Below are positions 6,933-14,189 of a stretch of 14,818 nt of DNA, piece after piece. Below the pieces are notes generated by a model. The model did no database searches, was not told the origin of the DNA, and was given only the letters and a program-made list of their open reading frames with translations. The stretch's first letter is position 1; each line of letters begins with the position of its first letter. The position numbers and the translations under genes are program-made. The DNA lies in NCBI GenBank assembly GCA_023246985.1, contig JAHFHJ010000002.1:31264-46081 (forward strand). The letters are read 5' to 3'. Origin of the DNA: Candidatus Omnitrophota bacterium. GTDB lineage: Bacteria; Omnitrophota; Omnitrophia; Omnitrophales; Aquincolibacteriaceae.

Positions 6933-7804
6933 CTGTGAAATTCAAAATTCCAAGACACAAGATCCAAACAATAACCCATGACCCCCAAACAAATTCCCGG
7001 CAGCTTAACGGGCAGGCGTTTTGGAATTTGAAAATTGGATCATTGGGATTTGCTGGGTGTTTGGGATTTGGGATTTGGTGTTTTGTTTTTATGCCTTCCG
7101 CCTGCCTGGGCGCCGAGACCGCGAAGGTCTTTCAAGAGGCCAATACGAGCTACAAGACCGGGGATTACGCGAAGGCTGCGGGACTTTATGAGTCATTGAC
7201 CTTGCAGGAGCCGCAAGTGGCCGCGTTTTATTATGATCTCGCGAATGCGTACGTGCGTCTTGGAAAATGGAGCCGTGCCATTTTGAATTATGAAAAGGCC
7301 CTGAGGCTGGATCCCAGGAATGCGGATGTGCGCGAGAATCTGCGTTATGCGCGCGGACTTTTGGAATATCGCGCGGAGGATACGCGAAATGGGTATCTCA
7401 AAGCCACCGAGGCGGTCCTTAAATATATGACCGATCAGGAGGTCTTGATCGCGGCGTTTTCGATCCTGTTCGTTTTCCTATCGGGCGGGATCCTTTATTT
7501 TCTGAACGGACGCGGCGTGTTCTGGAATCCGTGGCAGAGATTTGTTTTCTTTTTGCTTTTGATCGCGACGCTAGCGGCGGTCGGCAAACAGATCCAAAGC
7601 CATGTGATTCGTGATGCGATCGTGATGCAAAAGGAATGCGAAGCGCGGTATGGGCCTTCGGAACACGATCAGGTCGCGTTCCGCATGGGGGAGGGCATTA
7701 AGGTGTTTGTGATGGACCGGCGCGAGGACTGGAATCGCGTGCTTCTCACGAACGGGGAGAGCGGTTGGGTGAAGGATTCCGCGATCGCCGAGGTGAAGGT
7801 ATGA
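6929..7804 (+). CDS. batE: BatE family TPR protein with membrane spans and C-terminal SH3-like domain
   Basis: A 291-residue partner of BatD. Residues 1-62 form an unusual long N-terminus with hydrophobic core LGFAGCLGFGIWCFVF and a likely signal-peptidase site near SACLGA. Residues about 66-145 hold two tetratricopeptide repeats (ANTSYKTGDYAKAAGLYESL and ANAYVRLGKWSRAILNYEKA). Membrane spans lie at about 172-192 and 203-220. Residues about 235-290 are a bacterial SH3-like domain (ARYGPSEHDQVAFRMGEG then WVKDSAIAEV). This TPR, membrane, SH3b order is the normal BatE plan. The N-terminus lies in a palindromic repeat. GGAG at 6923-6926 is only two bases from ATG 6929 but eight from the in-frame GTG at 6935, so GTG 6935 may be the true start. 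Its stop overlaps the trpB start by ATGA. Confidence 0.85.
   Translation: MTVKFKIPRHKIQTITHDPQTNSRQLNGQAFWNLKIGSLGFAGCLGFGIWCFVFMPSACLGAETAKVFQEANTSYKTGDYAKAAGLYESLTLQEPQVAAFYYDLANAYVRLGKWSRAILNYEKALRLDPRNADVRENLRYARGLLEYRAEDTRNGYLKATEAVLKYMTDQEVLIAAFSILFVFLSGGILYFLNGRGVFWNPWQRFVFFLLLIATLAAVGKQIQSHVIRDAIVMQKECEARYGPSEHDQVAFRMGEGIKVFVMDRREDWNRVLLTNGESGWVKDSAIAEVKV
6938..7090. repeat. Long imperfect palindromic repeat (WNL...FGIW type) covering the batE N-terminus
   Basis: A pyrimidine/A-rich left arm (AATTCCAAG, then CCAAACAATAACCCATG at about 6964-6980, then CCCCCAAACAAATTCC) faces a complementary right arm (GGAATTTGAAAATTGG, TTTGGGATTTGGGATTTGG). A short loop lies around 6998-7020. The right arm carries GGGATTT units in direct repeat. 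This resembles the AAATTCCAAATTCC/GGAATTTGG intergenic palindromes I recall from several uncultured bacterial genomes. Here it stays open in the batE frame and encodes the hydrophobic core of the N-terminus. Confidence 0.65.
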
Positions 7805-8982
7805 AAAAACTTCCGGACGCGAGGGGGCATTTCGGGCCGTACGGCGGGCGCTATGTTCCCGAAACGCTGGTCAAGGCCTGCGAGGAATTGACGGCGGCCT
7901 ATCGCGTGATCCAAAACGACAAAAAATTCAGGGAGGAGCTCCGCTATTATCTCGAGACTTATGCCGGACGGCCGACCCCTCTTTATGAAGCGAAAAATCT
8001 TTCCGGGCATTTGGGCCGCGGCAGGATCTTTCTCAAGCGTGAGGATCTTCTTCACACCGGCGCGCATAAGATCAACAACACGCTTGCCCAAGGGTTGTTG
8101 GCCCGGCGGCTCGGTAAAACGCGCATTGTGGCCGAGACGGGCGCGGGACAGCACGGCGTGGCTTCCGCGACCGCGGCCTGCGTTTTTGGGCTCCAATGCG
8201 TGGTTTATATGGGGACCGTGGATATGAAGCGGCAGGCGCTGAATGTTTATAAAATGAAATTGCTCGGCGCGGAAGTACGGCCGGTCCATTCCGGATCGAG
8301 GACGCTTAAGGACGCGACGAACGAAGCCATCCGCGATTGGGTGACGAATGTCGAGGATACGCATTATCTCCTGGGTTCGGTCGTGGGGCCGCATCCGTAT
8401 CCCTCGATGGTCCGTGATTTTCAGTCGGTGATCGGCAAAGAAGCTCGTGCGCAGATCCTCAAGATCGCGAAAAAATTGCCCGAGTATCTTATTGCGTGCG
8501 TTGGCGGCGGCAGTAACGCGATGGGGCTTTTTTATAATTTTCTGAAGGATCGCCAGGTGCGGATGTTCGGGATCGAAGCGGCCGGGGAAGGAGTGAATAC
8601 CGCCCGCCACGCGGCTACCCTGATGAAAGGGAGTCCCGGGATCCTTCACGGAATGAAAAGCTATCTTTTGCAGGATAAGGAGGGACAGGTCCGGCTTGCG
8701 CATTCGATCTCGGCCGGCCTGGATTATCCTTCGGTCGGGCCGGAACATTCGTATTTGAAGGATTCGGGGCGCGTTTCTTATCATGCTGTGACGGATAGCG
8801 ATGCTCTCAAAGGTTTTGAGATGCTGACCCAACTCGAGGGCATTATGCCGGCGCTTGAATCCGCGCACGCGGTCGGCTATCTTCCGAAGCTCATGCCGAA
8901 GACCCGGAAAAGCGATATTGTGATCCTTTGTCTCTCCGGCCGGGGCGACAAGGATATGAATACGGTCCAGCGGCATCTCTAA
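7801..8982 (+). CDS. trpB: Tryptophan synthase beta chain
   Basis: Condenses indole with L-serine to make tryptophan, using pyridoxal phosphate, in the cytoplasm as an alpha2-beta2 complex with TrpA. The 394 residues are the normal length of the TrpB1 type. Visible motifs are the start FGPYGGRYVPETL (11-23), PLP-lysine segment HTGAHKINN with Lys90, the catalytic-glutamate loop AETGAGQHGVA (Glu112), the phosphate-binding GGGSNAMG and the C-terminal LSGRGDKDM. ATG 7801 overlaps the batE stop (ATGA 7801-7804) and has GGTGAAGG upstream; the longer reading from 7765 would intrude into batE and is rejected. No leader peptide or attenuator precedes it, so tryptophan-specific control at this point is not evident. 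Its coupling to batE rather than to other trp genes is unusual. Confidence 0.97.
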   Translation: MKKLPDARGHFGPYGGRYVPETLVKACEELTAAYRVIQNDKKFREELRYYLETYAGRPTPLYEAKNLSGHLGRGRIFLKREDLLHTGAHKINNTLAQGLLARRLGKTRIVAETGAGQHGVASATAACVFGLQCVVYMGTVDMKRQALNVYKMKLLGAEVRPVHSGSRTLKDATNEAIRDWVTNVEDTHYLLGSVVGPHPYPSMVRDFQSVIGKEARAQILKIAKKLPEYLIACVGGGSNAMGLFYNFLKDRQVRMFGIEAAGEGVNTARHAATLMKGSPGILHGMKSYLLQDKEGQVRLAHSISAGLDYPSVGPEHSYLKDSGRVSYHAVTDSDALKGFEMLTQLEGIMPALESAHAVGYLPKLMPKTRKSDIVILCLSGRGDKDMNTVQRHL

Positions 8983-9063
8983 GACTACAGACCCCGGACG
9001 GCAGACTGCCGGCGTGAGGGGGTTGATTTTTTTGCCGCAGCCTGTCGTCTTCGGTCTGAAGTC
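8983..9063. repeat. Palindromic element in the trpB-trpA spacer
   Basis: GACTACAGACC (8983-8993) faces GGTCTGAAGTC (9053-9063), and GACGGCAGACTG faces CAGCCTGTCGTC. In total, arms of about 30 nt match at roughly 24 positions around a T-rich loop. The left arm alone also forms CGGCA-GAC-TGCCG (8999-9011). A T7 run at 9027-9033 lies too far from that stem for a standard terminator. It fills most of the 107-nt gap between two genes that usually touch. Confidence 0.65.
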
Positions 9064-9089
9064 GAGAACGATTATAAAGGAAATAAACG

Positions 9090-9878
9090 TTGAAGAATTA
9101 TTTAACGGTTAAAATTCGAGAAGTTCGGAAAAAGAAGCAAAAGCTTTTCTGCGTTTTTTTGACCTTGGGCTATCCGAGCATCGCGGCGACCGAACGGCTG
9201 ATCCTGTCGGCGGAGCGCAGCGGAGTCGACATTCTGGAGCTCGGGTTCCCGTTCTCGGACCCGCTTGCGGACGGGCCGACGATCCAGTATTCCTCCGAGC
9301 AGGCGCTTAAAAAGCATGTGACGATCCGGGAGGGTTTCCGTTTGGTACAAAAGCTGCGTGCGAAGGGCTGCCGGATCCCGATCGTCTTTTTTGGTTATCT
9401 GAATCCCATTTACGCGTACGGCGAAAAGGAATTCGCCCGGGACGCGCGAAGCGCGGGGATGGAGGGTCTGATTATCCCGGATCTTCCGCCGGAAGAAGAA
9501 ACGGCCTTCCAGAAAGAGTGTCGGAAACGAAAGCTTCATATCGTACGGCTTGTGGCTCCGACGACAGCGAATCAAAGGGCGAGGATGCTTGTCGGGAAGT
9601 CGCAAGGGTTCGTCTATGATGTCTCGCTTCGCGGCGTGACGGGAGCGCGAAAATCCTTGCCGGAGGATCTCAAAGCCCATCTTTCGAAATTGAAACGAAT
9701 GACTTCGAAACCGGTGCTGGCGGGGTTTGGCATCTCCACCCCGAAACAGGCGAGGGATATCTCCCGCGTGTCGGACGGCGTGATCGTCGGCAGCGCGGTG
9801 ATCGAGCGTCTGAAACGAGGCGTCCCCGCGGCGGAACGGTTTATCGGCGCAATGTCCCGAGCCGTGCACGGCGCATGA
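9090..9878 (+). CDS. trpA: Tryptophan synthase alpha chain
   Basis: Cleaves indole-3-glycerol phosphate to indole and glyceraldehyde 3-phosphate and channels indole to TrpB. It is a TIM barrel of 262 residues, normal for the family. The catalytic residues are visible in ILELGFPFSDPLADGPTIQ: Glu50 and Asp61, equivalent to Glu49 and Asp60 of the Salmonella enzyme. IPDLPPEEE, the loop SLRGVTGAR and the phosphate-binding GFGIS and VGSAVIE segments follow. It begins with TTG, supported by AAGGA with AGGA at 9078-9081, eight bases upstream; no better ATG exists. The spacer from trpB holds a palindromic element. Its stop overlaps the ruvX ATG by ATGA (9875-9878). Confidence 0.97.
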   Translation: MKNYLTVKIREVRKKKQKLFCVFLTLGYPSIAATERLILSAERSGVDILELGFPFSDPLADGPTIQYSSEQALKKHVTIREGFRLVQKLRAKGCRIPIVFFGYLNPIYAYGEKEFARDARSAGMEGLIIPDLPPEEETAFQKECRKRKLHIVRLVAPTTANQRARMLVGKSQGFVYDVSLRGVTGARKSLPEDLKAHLSKLKRMTSKPVLAGFGISTPKQARDISRVSDGVIVGSAVIERLKRGVPAAERFIGAMSRAVHGA

Positions 9879-10318
9879 GCGGCGCATTATTGGGGATCGA
9901 TCTTGGGGAGAAACGGATCGGCATTTCAGTGGTCCAAGCCGGGACAACCATCGCGTTTCCGCTTACGACGATTCGGGTCAAAGGCCGCGAGCAGGTTCTG
10001 AATGAGATCAAGAAACTGATCCTCGCGCACAAGGCCGGGAAGATCGTGATCGGACTTCCCAAGACGCTCAAGGGCGAGATCGGGATCGCGGCCGAAAAAC
10101 GGATCAAAGAAGTCGAGTGGTATCAGGCCCGCCTGAGTGTGCCCGTGGTATTATGGGACGAGCGGCTGTCTTCCAAAGAAGCGGAGCGTGTTCTTCTCGA
10201 TGCCGATGTGAGCCGCGAACGGCGTAAAGAAGTGATCGACCAGCTTGCCGCGCAGCGGATCCTGCAGGGGTATGTCGACCACGCGGCTGCCCATAGTTTA
10301 AGAGAAGGGAACTCATGA
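9875..10318 (+). CDS. ruvX: YqgF/RuvX family putative pre-16S rRNA nuclease / Holliday junction resolvase-like protein
   Basis: A small RNase H-fold nuclease of 147 residues. In E. coli YqgF is linked to 5' maturation of 16S rRNA; the resolvase name comes from fold similarity to RuvC. Motifs: LGIDLGEKRIGIS with Asp9, VIGLPKTLKGE, LWDERLSSKEAE with Asp95-Glu96, and DQLAAQRILQGYV with Asp122, all expected for the acidic active site. It is joined to trpA in front by ATGA and to the M16 protease gene behind by ATGA (10315-10318), so it is almost certainly translated as part of a coupled run. Confidence 0.93.
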   Translation: MSGALLGIDLGEKRIGISVVQAGTTIAFPLTTIRVKGREQVLNEIKKLILAHKAGKIVIGLPKTLKGEIGIAAEKRIKEVEWYQARLSVPVVLWDERLSSKEAERVLLDADVSRERRKEVIDQLAAQRILQGYVDHAAAHSLREGNS

Positions 10319-11595
10319 CTTATCAATTGACGACGCTTGAGAATGGGGTGCGGGTGTTGACGGTTCCGATGCTGAACCGGGAGTCCGCGGCCGTGGCGGT
10401 CTGGGTGAAGGCGGGCGGGCGGTATGAACCGAAAAAGGTCTCCGGGATCTCGCATTTTCTTGAGCATATGATGTTCAAGGGGACGCCGACCCGGAACGCG
10501 CGCCAGATCAAGGAAGAGATCGAAGGCGTGGGCGGGGTTTTGAACGCGTTCACGGGAGAGGAAATGACCTGTTATTTCGCGAAGCTTCTGAAGCAGTATT
10601 ACCCCCGGGCGATCGAAGTTCTTTCGGATATGGTGCTTCATGCCGCGGTGCCGGCGGAGGAACTCGCCAAGGAGAGGACCGTGATCCTCGAAGAGATCAA
10701 AATGTATGGGGATCTTCCTTCGCATCAGGTCCACGATCTGATGGGAGAGCTTTTGTGGCCGCACCAACCGCTCGGTCGGACGCTTTCAGGCGCTCCGGAA
10801 ACGGTTTCCCGGATGACGCGTTCCGAAATCCTTCAATATAAAAGAGACTATTATCATAACCGCAATATCCTGGTTTCGGTTTCGGGGGATGTCGATCACG
10901 AGGAAGTTCTGGCGCGCGTTACCGCGATCTACCCGACGCGTCAGCAGAAAAAACCTTCCGTTTTTGCGCCCGCGAAAAGCGAACAATCCAAGCCGCGTAC
11001 TCATTTTTTTGAAAAGAAGACCGAGCAAACGCATCTGGTCATCGGCCTTCACGCTTTCCCGCGCACGCATCCGGACCGCTACAAGCTGGGGCTTTTGCAT
11101 GTCATGCTTGGGGCGAACATGTCGAGCCGTCTTTTTGAAGAGGTTCGCGAAAAGCGGGGGCTTGCCTATGAGATCAAATCCGGGATCTCGTCTTTTCAGG
11201 ATACCGGGGCTTTTACGGTGTCCGCGGGCGTCGAGACGGACAAGACCGCGCGGGCGGTCTCGGTGATCTTGAAGGAACTTGGCAAGGTCCGGAAAAGTTT
11301 TGTCAGGGAGGGAGAGCTCCGCCGCGCGAAGGATTATTTCATGAGCCAGGTCTCTTTGGGCGTGGAAGACACGCTGGACCACTTGCTGTGGGTCGGGGAG
11401 AAGGCCCTGTGCTCGGGAGAGTTACCGGATAAAACCGAAATCCGCCAGCAAATAGAAGCCGTGACTTTGGAGGATATCCGCGATGTCGCAAAGCGGATTT
11501 TCCGCACCCAAAATCTGAATTTTTCGCTGATTGGGCCGATGCCTGAGAAAATGCAGCGTGCGATCGCCCAGAATCTTGTAATCGAAGAGTGTTGA
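10315..11595 (+). CDS. M16 family zinc metallopeptidase (processing-peptidase-like)
   Basis: A 426-residue inverzincin with the inverted zinc motif HFLEH (His47, Glu50, His51) and the distal ligand Glu127 exactly 76 residues after His51 in ERTVILEEIKMYG. The C-terminal half shows the second M16 domain with SSRLFEEVREKRGLAYEI. The length matches single-chain bacterial PqqL/YmxG-like members that resemble mitochondrial processing peptidase. No signal peptide is visible, so it is likely cytoplasmic. It probably degrades peptides; the substrate is unknown. It starts by ATGA overlap with ruvX, with GAGAAGGGA just upstream. It is followed by a repeat-filled gap before rpe. Confidence 0.94.
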   Translation: MTYQLTTLENGVRVLTVPMLNRESAAVAVWVKAGGRYEPKKVSGISHFLEHMMFKGTPTRNARQIKEEIEGVGGVLNAFTGEEMTCYFAKLLKQYYPRAIEVLSDMVLHAAVPAEELAKERTVILEEIKMYGDLPSHQVHDLMGELLWPHQPLGRTLSGAPETVSRMTRSEILQYKRDYYHNRNILVSVSGDVDHEEVLARVTAIYPTRQQKKPSVFAPAKSEQSKPRTHFFEKKTEQTHLVIGLHAFPRTHPDRYKLGLLHVMLGANMSSRLFEEVREKRGLAYEIKSGISSFQDTGAFTVSAGVETDKTARAVSVILKELGKVRKSFVREGELRRAKDYFMSQVSLGVEDTLDHLLWVGEKALCSGELPDKTEIRQQIEAVTLEDIRDVAKRIFRTQNLNFSLIGPMPEKMQRAIAQNLVIEEC

Positions 11596-11602
11596 AAAAA
11601 GC

Positions 11603-11678
11603 GCCGTCATTCCCGCGTTCGCCATAAGACATCGGACGAATCCGTCCTCTGGCGGAAAAGCAGGAATCCAGTCTGGGG
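11603..11678. repeat. Palindromic dispersed repeat downstream of the M16 gene (relative of the 2729 element)
   Basis: Outer arms GTCATTCCCGCG (11606-11617) and GCAGGAATCCAG (11660-11671) are imperfectly complementary. Nested inside are TTCGCCA (11618-11624) against TGGCGGA (11650-11656), and CGGA-CGAA-TCCG (11633-11644), so the unit could fold into one long, interrupted hairpin. CATTCCCG and the GGAATCCAG/TGGATCCCCG edges link it to the element in the peptidase-MA gene. No T-run suggests a terminator. Confidence 0.7.
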
Positions 11679-11701
11679 TAAACTCCGGCAGAAATCCAGG
11701 A

Positions 11702-11749
11702 GGGGTCCCCGATTTAGGCATTTGGGGACGACATCAATTAAATGGGGAA
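11702..11749. repeat. Second palindromic element before rpe, carrying its Shine-Dalgarno
   Basis: GTCCCC (11705-11710) pairs with GGGGAC (11724-11729) across a 13-nt loop. It is followed by a string reading CATCAATTAAATGGGG, which resembles GGGGACx...TCAATTAAATGGGG units that I recall as targets of REP-associated transposases; that link is from memory only. The final GGGGA (11744-11748) lies five bases before the probable rpe start. Confidence 0.5.
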
Positions 11750-11753
11750 CGCC

Positions 11754-12407
11754 GTGAAAAAAATAATGATCGCGCCGAGTTTGCTTTCCGCGGATTTCAG
11801 CCGTTTGGCCGAAGAGGTCCGGGACGTCGAAAGAGCGGGTTGCGACGCGCTCCACATCGACGTGATGGACGGGCACTTTGTCCCGAATCTCACGATCGGT
11901 CCCGTGGTGGTCAGCGCGATCCGGAAGGTCACAAAGCTGCCGCTCGACGTCCACTTAATGATCGATAATCCCCCCTGCTATATCGCCGATTTCAGGAAGG
12001 CCGGCGCGGACTGGATCACGATCCATGTCGAGGCCGAAAAGAATGTCCGGAAAACTTTACGGGAGATCCGCAAGTTGGGCGCGAAGGCGGGGCTTTCGCT
12101 CCGGCCCCAGACATCGGTGGAGGAACTTTTCCCTTATCTTGAAGATCTTGATCTTATCCTGGTCATGTCCGTAGAACCTGGGTTCGGCGGCCAGTCTTTT
12201 ATGTCGGATCAGATGTCGAAGATTGTCGCCCTGCGGCGGCCATTCAAAGGTCTCATTTCCGTGGATGGCGGGATCGATCCCGCGAATGTGTCGCAGGCGA
12301 TCGATGCAGGTGCGGATGTTGTGGTCGCAGGCAGCGCCATTTTCGGGAAGCCCGACCGCGCCAAGGTGATCCAGGAATTTCGCGGGGTCGCGAAAAAGTA
12401 TTGCTGA
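11754..12407 (+). CDS. rpe: Ribulose-phosphate 3-epimerase
   Basis: Interconverts D-ribulose 5-phosphate and D-xylulose 5-phosphate in the pentose phosphate or Calvin pathway. A TIM barrel of 217 residues, normal length. Motifs numbered from GTG 11754: IAPSLLSADF, HIDVMDGHFVPNLTIGP with His34, Asp36 and His41, VHLMI with His67, MSVEPGFGGQSF, VDGGID with the catalytic Asp171, and VAGSAIF. GTG 11754 is preferred because GGGGA lies five bases upstream; ATG 11742 would put repeat sequence into the protein, and ATG 11766 lacks a ribosome site. The segment usually reading LNPxT is LRPQT here, a modest departure. Its stop overlaps the lepA start (TGATG). Confidence 0.95.
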   Translation: MKKIMIAPSLLSADFSRLAEEVRDVERAGCDALHIDVMDGHFVPNLTIGPVVVSAIRKVTKLPLDVHLMIDNPPCYIADFRKAGADWITIHVEAEKNVRKTLREIRKLGAKAGLSLRPQTSVEELFPYLEDLDLILVMSVEPGFGGQSFMSDQMSKIVALRRPFKGLISVDGGIDPANVSQAIDAGADVVVAGSAIFGKPDRAKVIQEFRGVAKKYC

Positions 12408-14188
12408 TGGACCCCGCCAAGATCCGTAATTTCTCCATTATCGCGCATATTGACCACGGGAAATCCACGCTCGCGGACCGCCTGCTTCTGCACACCGGCG
12501 CTATCAGCAAACGCGAATTCCGCGATCAGATTTTGGATGACATGGAGCTCGAGCGGGAGCGCGGGATCACCATCAAAGCGCGCGCGGTGCGTATCCATTA
12601 CAAAACTTATTGGCTCAATCTGATCGATACGCCGGGTCATATTGATTTTACTTATGAAGTTTCCAAGAGCCTCGCGGCGTGTGAAGGCGTGTTGCTTCTT
12701 GTGGACGCCGGACAGGGGATCCAGGCTCAGACCGTGACCAATCTTTATCTGGCCATGGAACGTAATCTCACGATCATTCCGATTATCACCAAGATTGATC
12801 TTCCGACCGCGGAGGCCGAGCGCGTGCGGGATGAGGTGAAGGATTTTCTCGGGATGGAGGGCAAAGATATTATTTTCTCAAGCGCGAAGACCGGGGAAGG
12901 CACCGACGAAATACTGAAAGCCATTATCGACAAGATCCCGCCGCCCAAGGGCGATCCGGAGAAGCCGCTCAAAGCGCTGATCTTTGATTCCAAGTACGAC
13001 AGCTATCAGGGCGTGGTGGCATATTTTCGCGTCTTCGACGGAAAACTCCACGCGCACGAGCAAGTTTTGATGATGCAAACAAAGACTCCGCATGAGATCG
13101 ACCAGATCGGGATCTTTAACCCGAATCCGGAGCCCGTGGCGGAGCTGAGCGCGGGAGCGGTCGGTTACTTAAACGCGAACATCAAGGATATTTCAGAAGT
13201 GAAGATCGGGGACACGCTGACGCTGGCGACGAATCCGGCCGCGGAACCTTTGCCGGGATATCAGGACGTGAAGCCCATGGTATTCTGCGGGCTTTATCCG
13301 ATCCAGGCCAGGGACTTTACGCTTCTGCGCGACGCGCTCGCGAAGCTCCGGCTGAATGATGCGTCGTTCGTGTATGAACCGGAATCCTCGGCGTCTTTGG
13401 GGCACGGTTACCGCTGCGGATTTTTGGGGCTTTTGCACATGGATATCACCAAGGAGCGTCTTGAGCGGGAATTCAATCTGGAGTTGATTATCACGGCGCC
13501 GAGCGTGGTGTATAAAGTGCTCACGACCCAAGGCGAAATTCTCGAGCTCGATAATCCGACCAAATTGCCGCCGGTGCAGCAGATCGAGATCATGGAAGAG
13601 CCGTATATCCGCGCGCATGTGATGATCCCGGCCACCGCGCTGGGCGTGATCATGCAGCTGTGCCAGGATCGTCGCGGAACCTACAAGAGCACCGAGTATC
13701 TTGACGCCAAGCGCGTGATGTTGACCTATGAGATCCCGCTCTCCGAGGTCGTGATGGATTTTTATGACAAGATCAAGTCGCTTACGTCCGGATACGGATC
13801 ACTCAACTATGAATTTATCGGGCACAAGCCCTCGGATCTTGTTAAAATGGACATCCTGATCAATGGCGAGCCCATCGATGCTTTGGCGGTGATCACCTGG
13901 AAAGAAAAGGCCTACCCGCGAGGCAAGGCTTTGGTGGAGAAACTCAAAGAGGTCGTTCCGAGGCAGATGTTCGAGGTGGTGATCCAGGCCGCGATCGGGG
14001 CTAAGATCATCGCCCGGGATTCGATCGCCGCCATCAAAAAAAACGTGACGGCCAAATGTTACGGCGGGGACATCACGCGCAAACGGAAACTCTGGGAAAA
14101 GCAAAAAGAAGGGAAGAAGCGCATGAAAAAGATCGGGAAGGTCGACCTTCCGCAAGAAGCGTTCATCAGCATTCTTAAGGTGGAATAA
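12407..14188 (+). CDS. lepA: Elongation factor 4 (LepA), ribosome back-translocating GTPase
   Basis: A translational GTPase of 593 residues, near the usual 597-600, with the full EF4 domain order and basic C-terminal domain. G1 is AHIDHGKST (13-21), G2 RGITIKA (52-58), G3 DTPGH (74-78), G5 SSAKTG. The G4 motif reads TKID (128-131) where NKxD is the rule, a one-base change (ACC for AAC). The C-terminal half shows the EF4 stretch YRCGFLGLLHMDITKERLERE and the tail DITRKRKLWEKQKEGKKRMK. ATG 12407 overlaps the rpe stop by one base; an in-frame TTG at 12401 is less likely. lepA followed by lepB is a widely seen pair. Confidence 0.97.
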   Translation: MDPAKIRNFSIIAHIDHGKSTLADRLLLHTGAISKREFRDQILDDMELERERGITIKARAVRIHYKTYWLNLIDTPGHIDFTYEVSKSLAACEGVLLLVDAGQGIQAQTVTNLYLAMERNLTIIPIITKIDLPTAEAERVRDEVKDFLGMEGKDIIFSSAKTGEGTDEILKAIIDKIPPPKGDPEKPLKALIFDSKYDSYQGVVAYFRVFDGKLHAHEQVLMMQTKTPHEIDQIGIFNPNPEPVAELSAGAVGYLNANIKDISEVKIGDTLTLATNPAAEPLPGYQDVKPMVFCGLYPIQARDFTLLRDALAKLRLNDASFVYEPESSASLGHGYRCGFLGLLHMDITKERLEREFNLELIITAPSVVYKVLTTQGEILELDNPTKLPPVQQIEIMEEPYIRAHVMIPATALGVIMQLCQDRRGTYKSTEYLDAKRVMLTYEIPLSEVVMDFYDKIKSLTSGYGSLNYEFIGHKPSDLVKMDILINGEPIDALAVITWKEKAYPRGKALVEKLKEVVPRQMFEVVIQAAIGAKIIARDSIAAIKKNVTAKCYGGDITRKRKLWEKQKEGKKRMKKIGKVDLPQEAFISILKVE

Positions 14189-14189
14189 T

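Noticed and set aside
7765..7800. Upstream start for trpB adding MGEGFRDRRGEG
   Set aside because: ATG 7801 has a ribosome site and an ATGA overlap, and matches the usual TrpB N-terminus; the extension lies wholly inside batE.
7669..8976. 435-codon open frame on the minus strand opposite trpB
   Set aside because: It is antisense to an unmistakable trpB with all catalytic motifs, its protein looks like no family, and long antisense frames are expected from G/C-ending codons on the + strand.
8996..9033. Rho-independent terminator after trpB
   Set aside because: The small stem (8999-9011) is short and the T7 run begins about 15 nt after it. The T-run sits in the loop of a larger palindrome, so a repeat element explains it better.
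9102..9947. 281-codon minus-strand frame opposite trpA
   Set aside because: Antisense shadow of trpA and ruvX, with no family resemblance.
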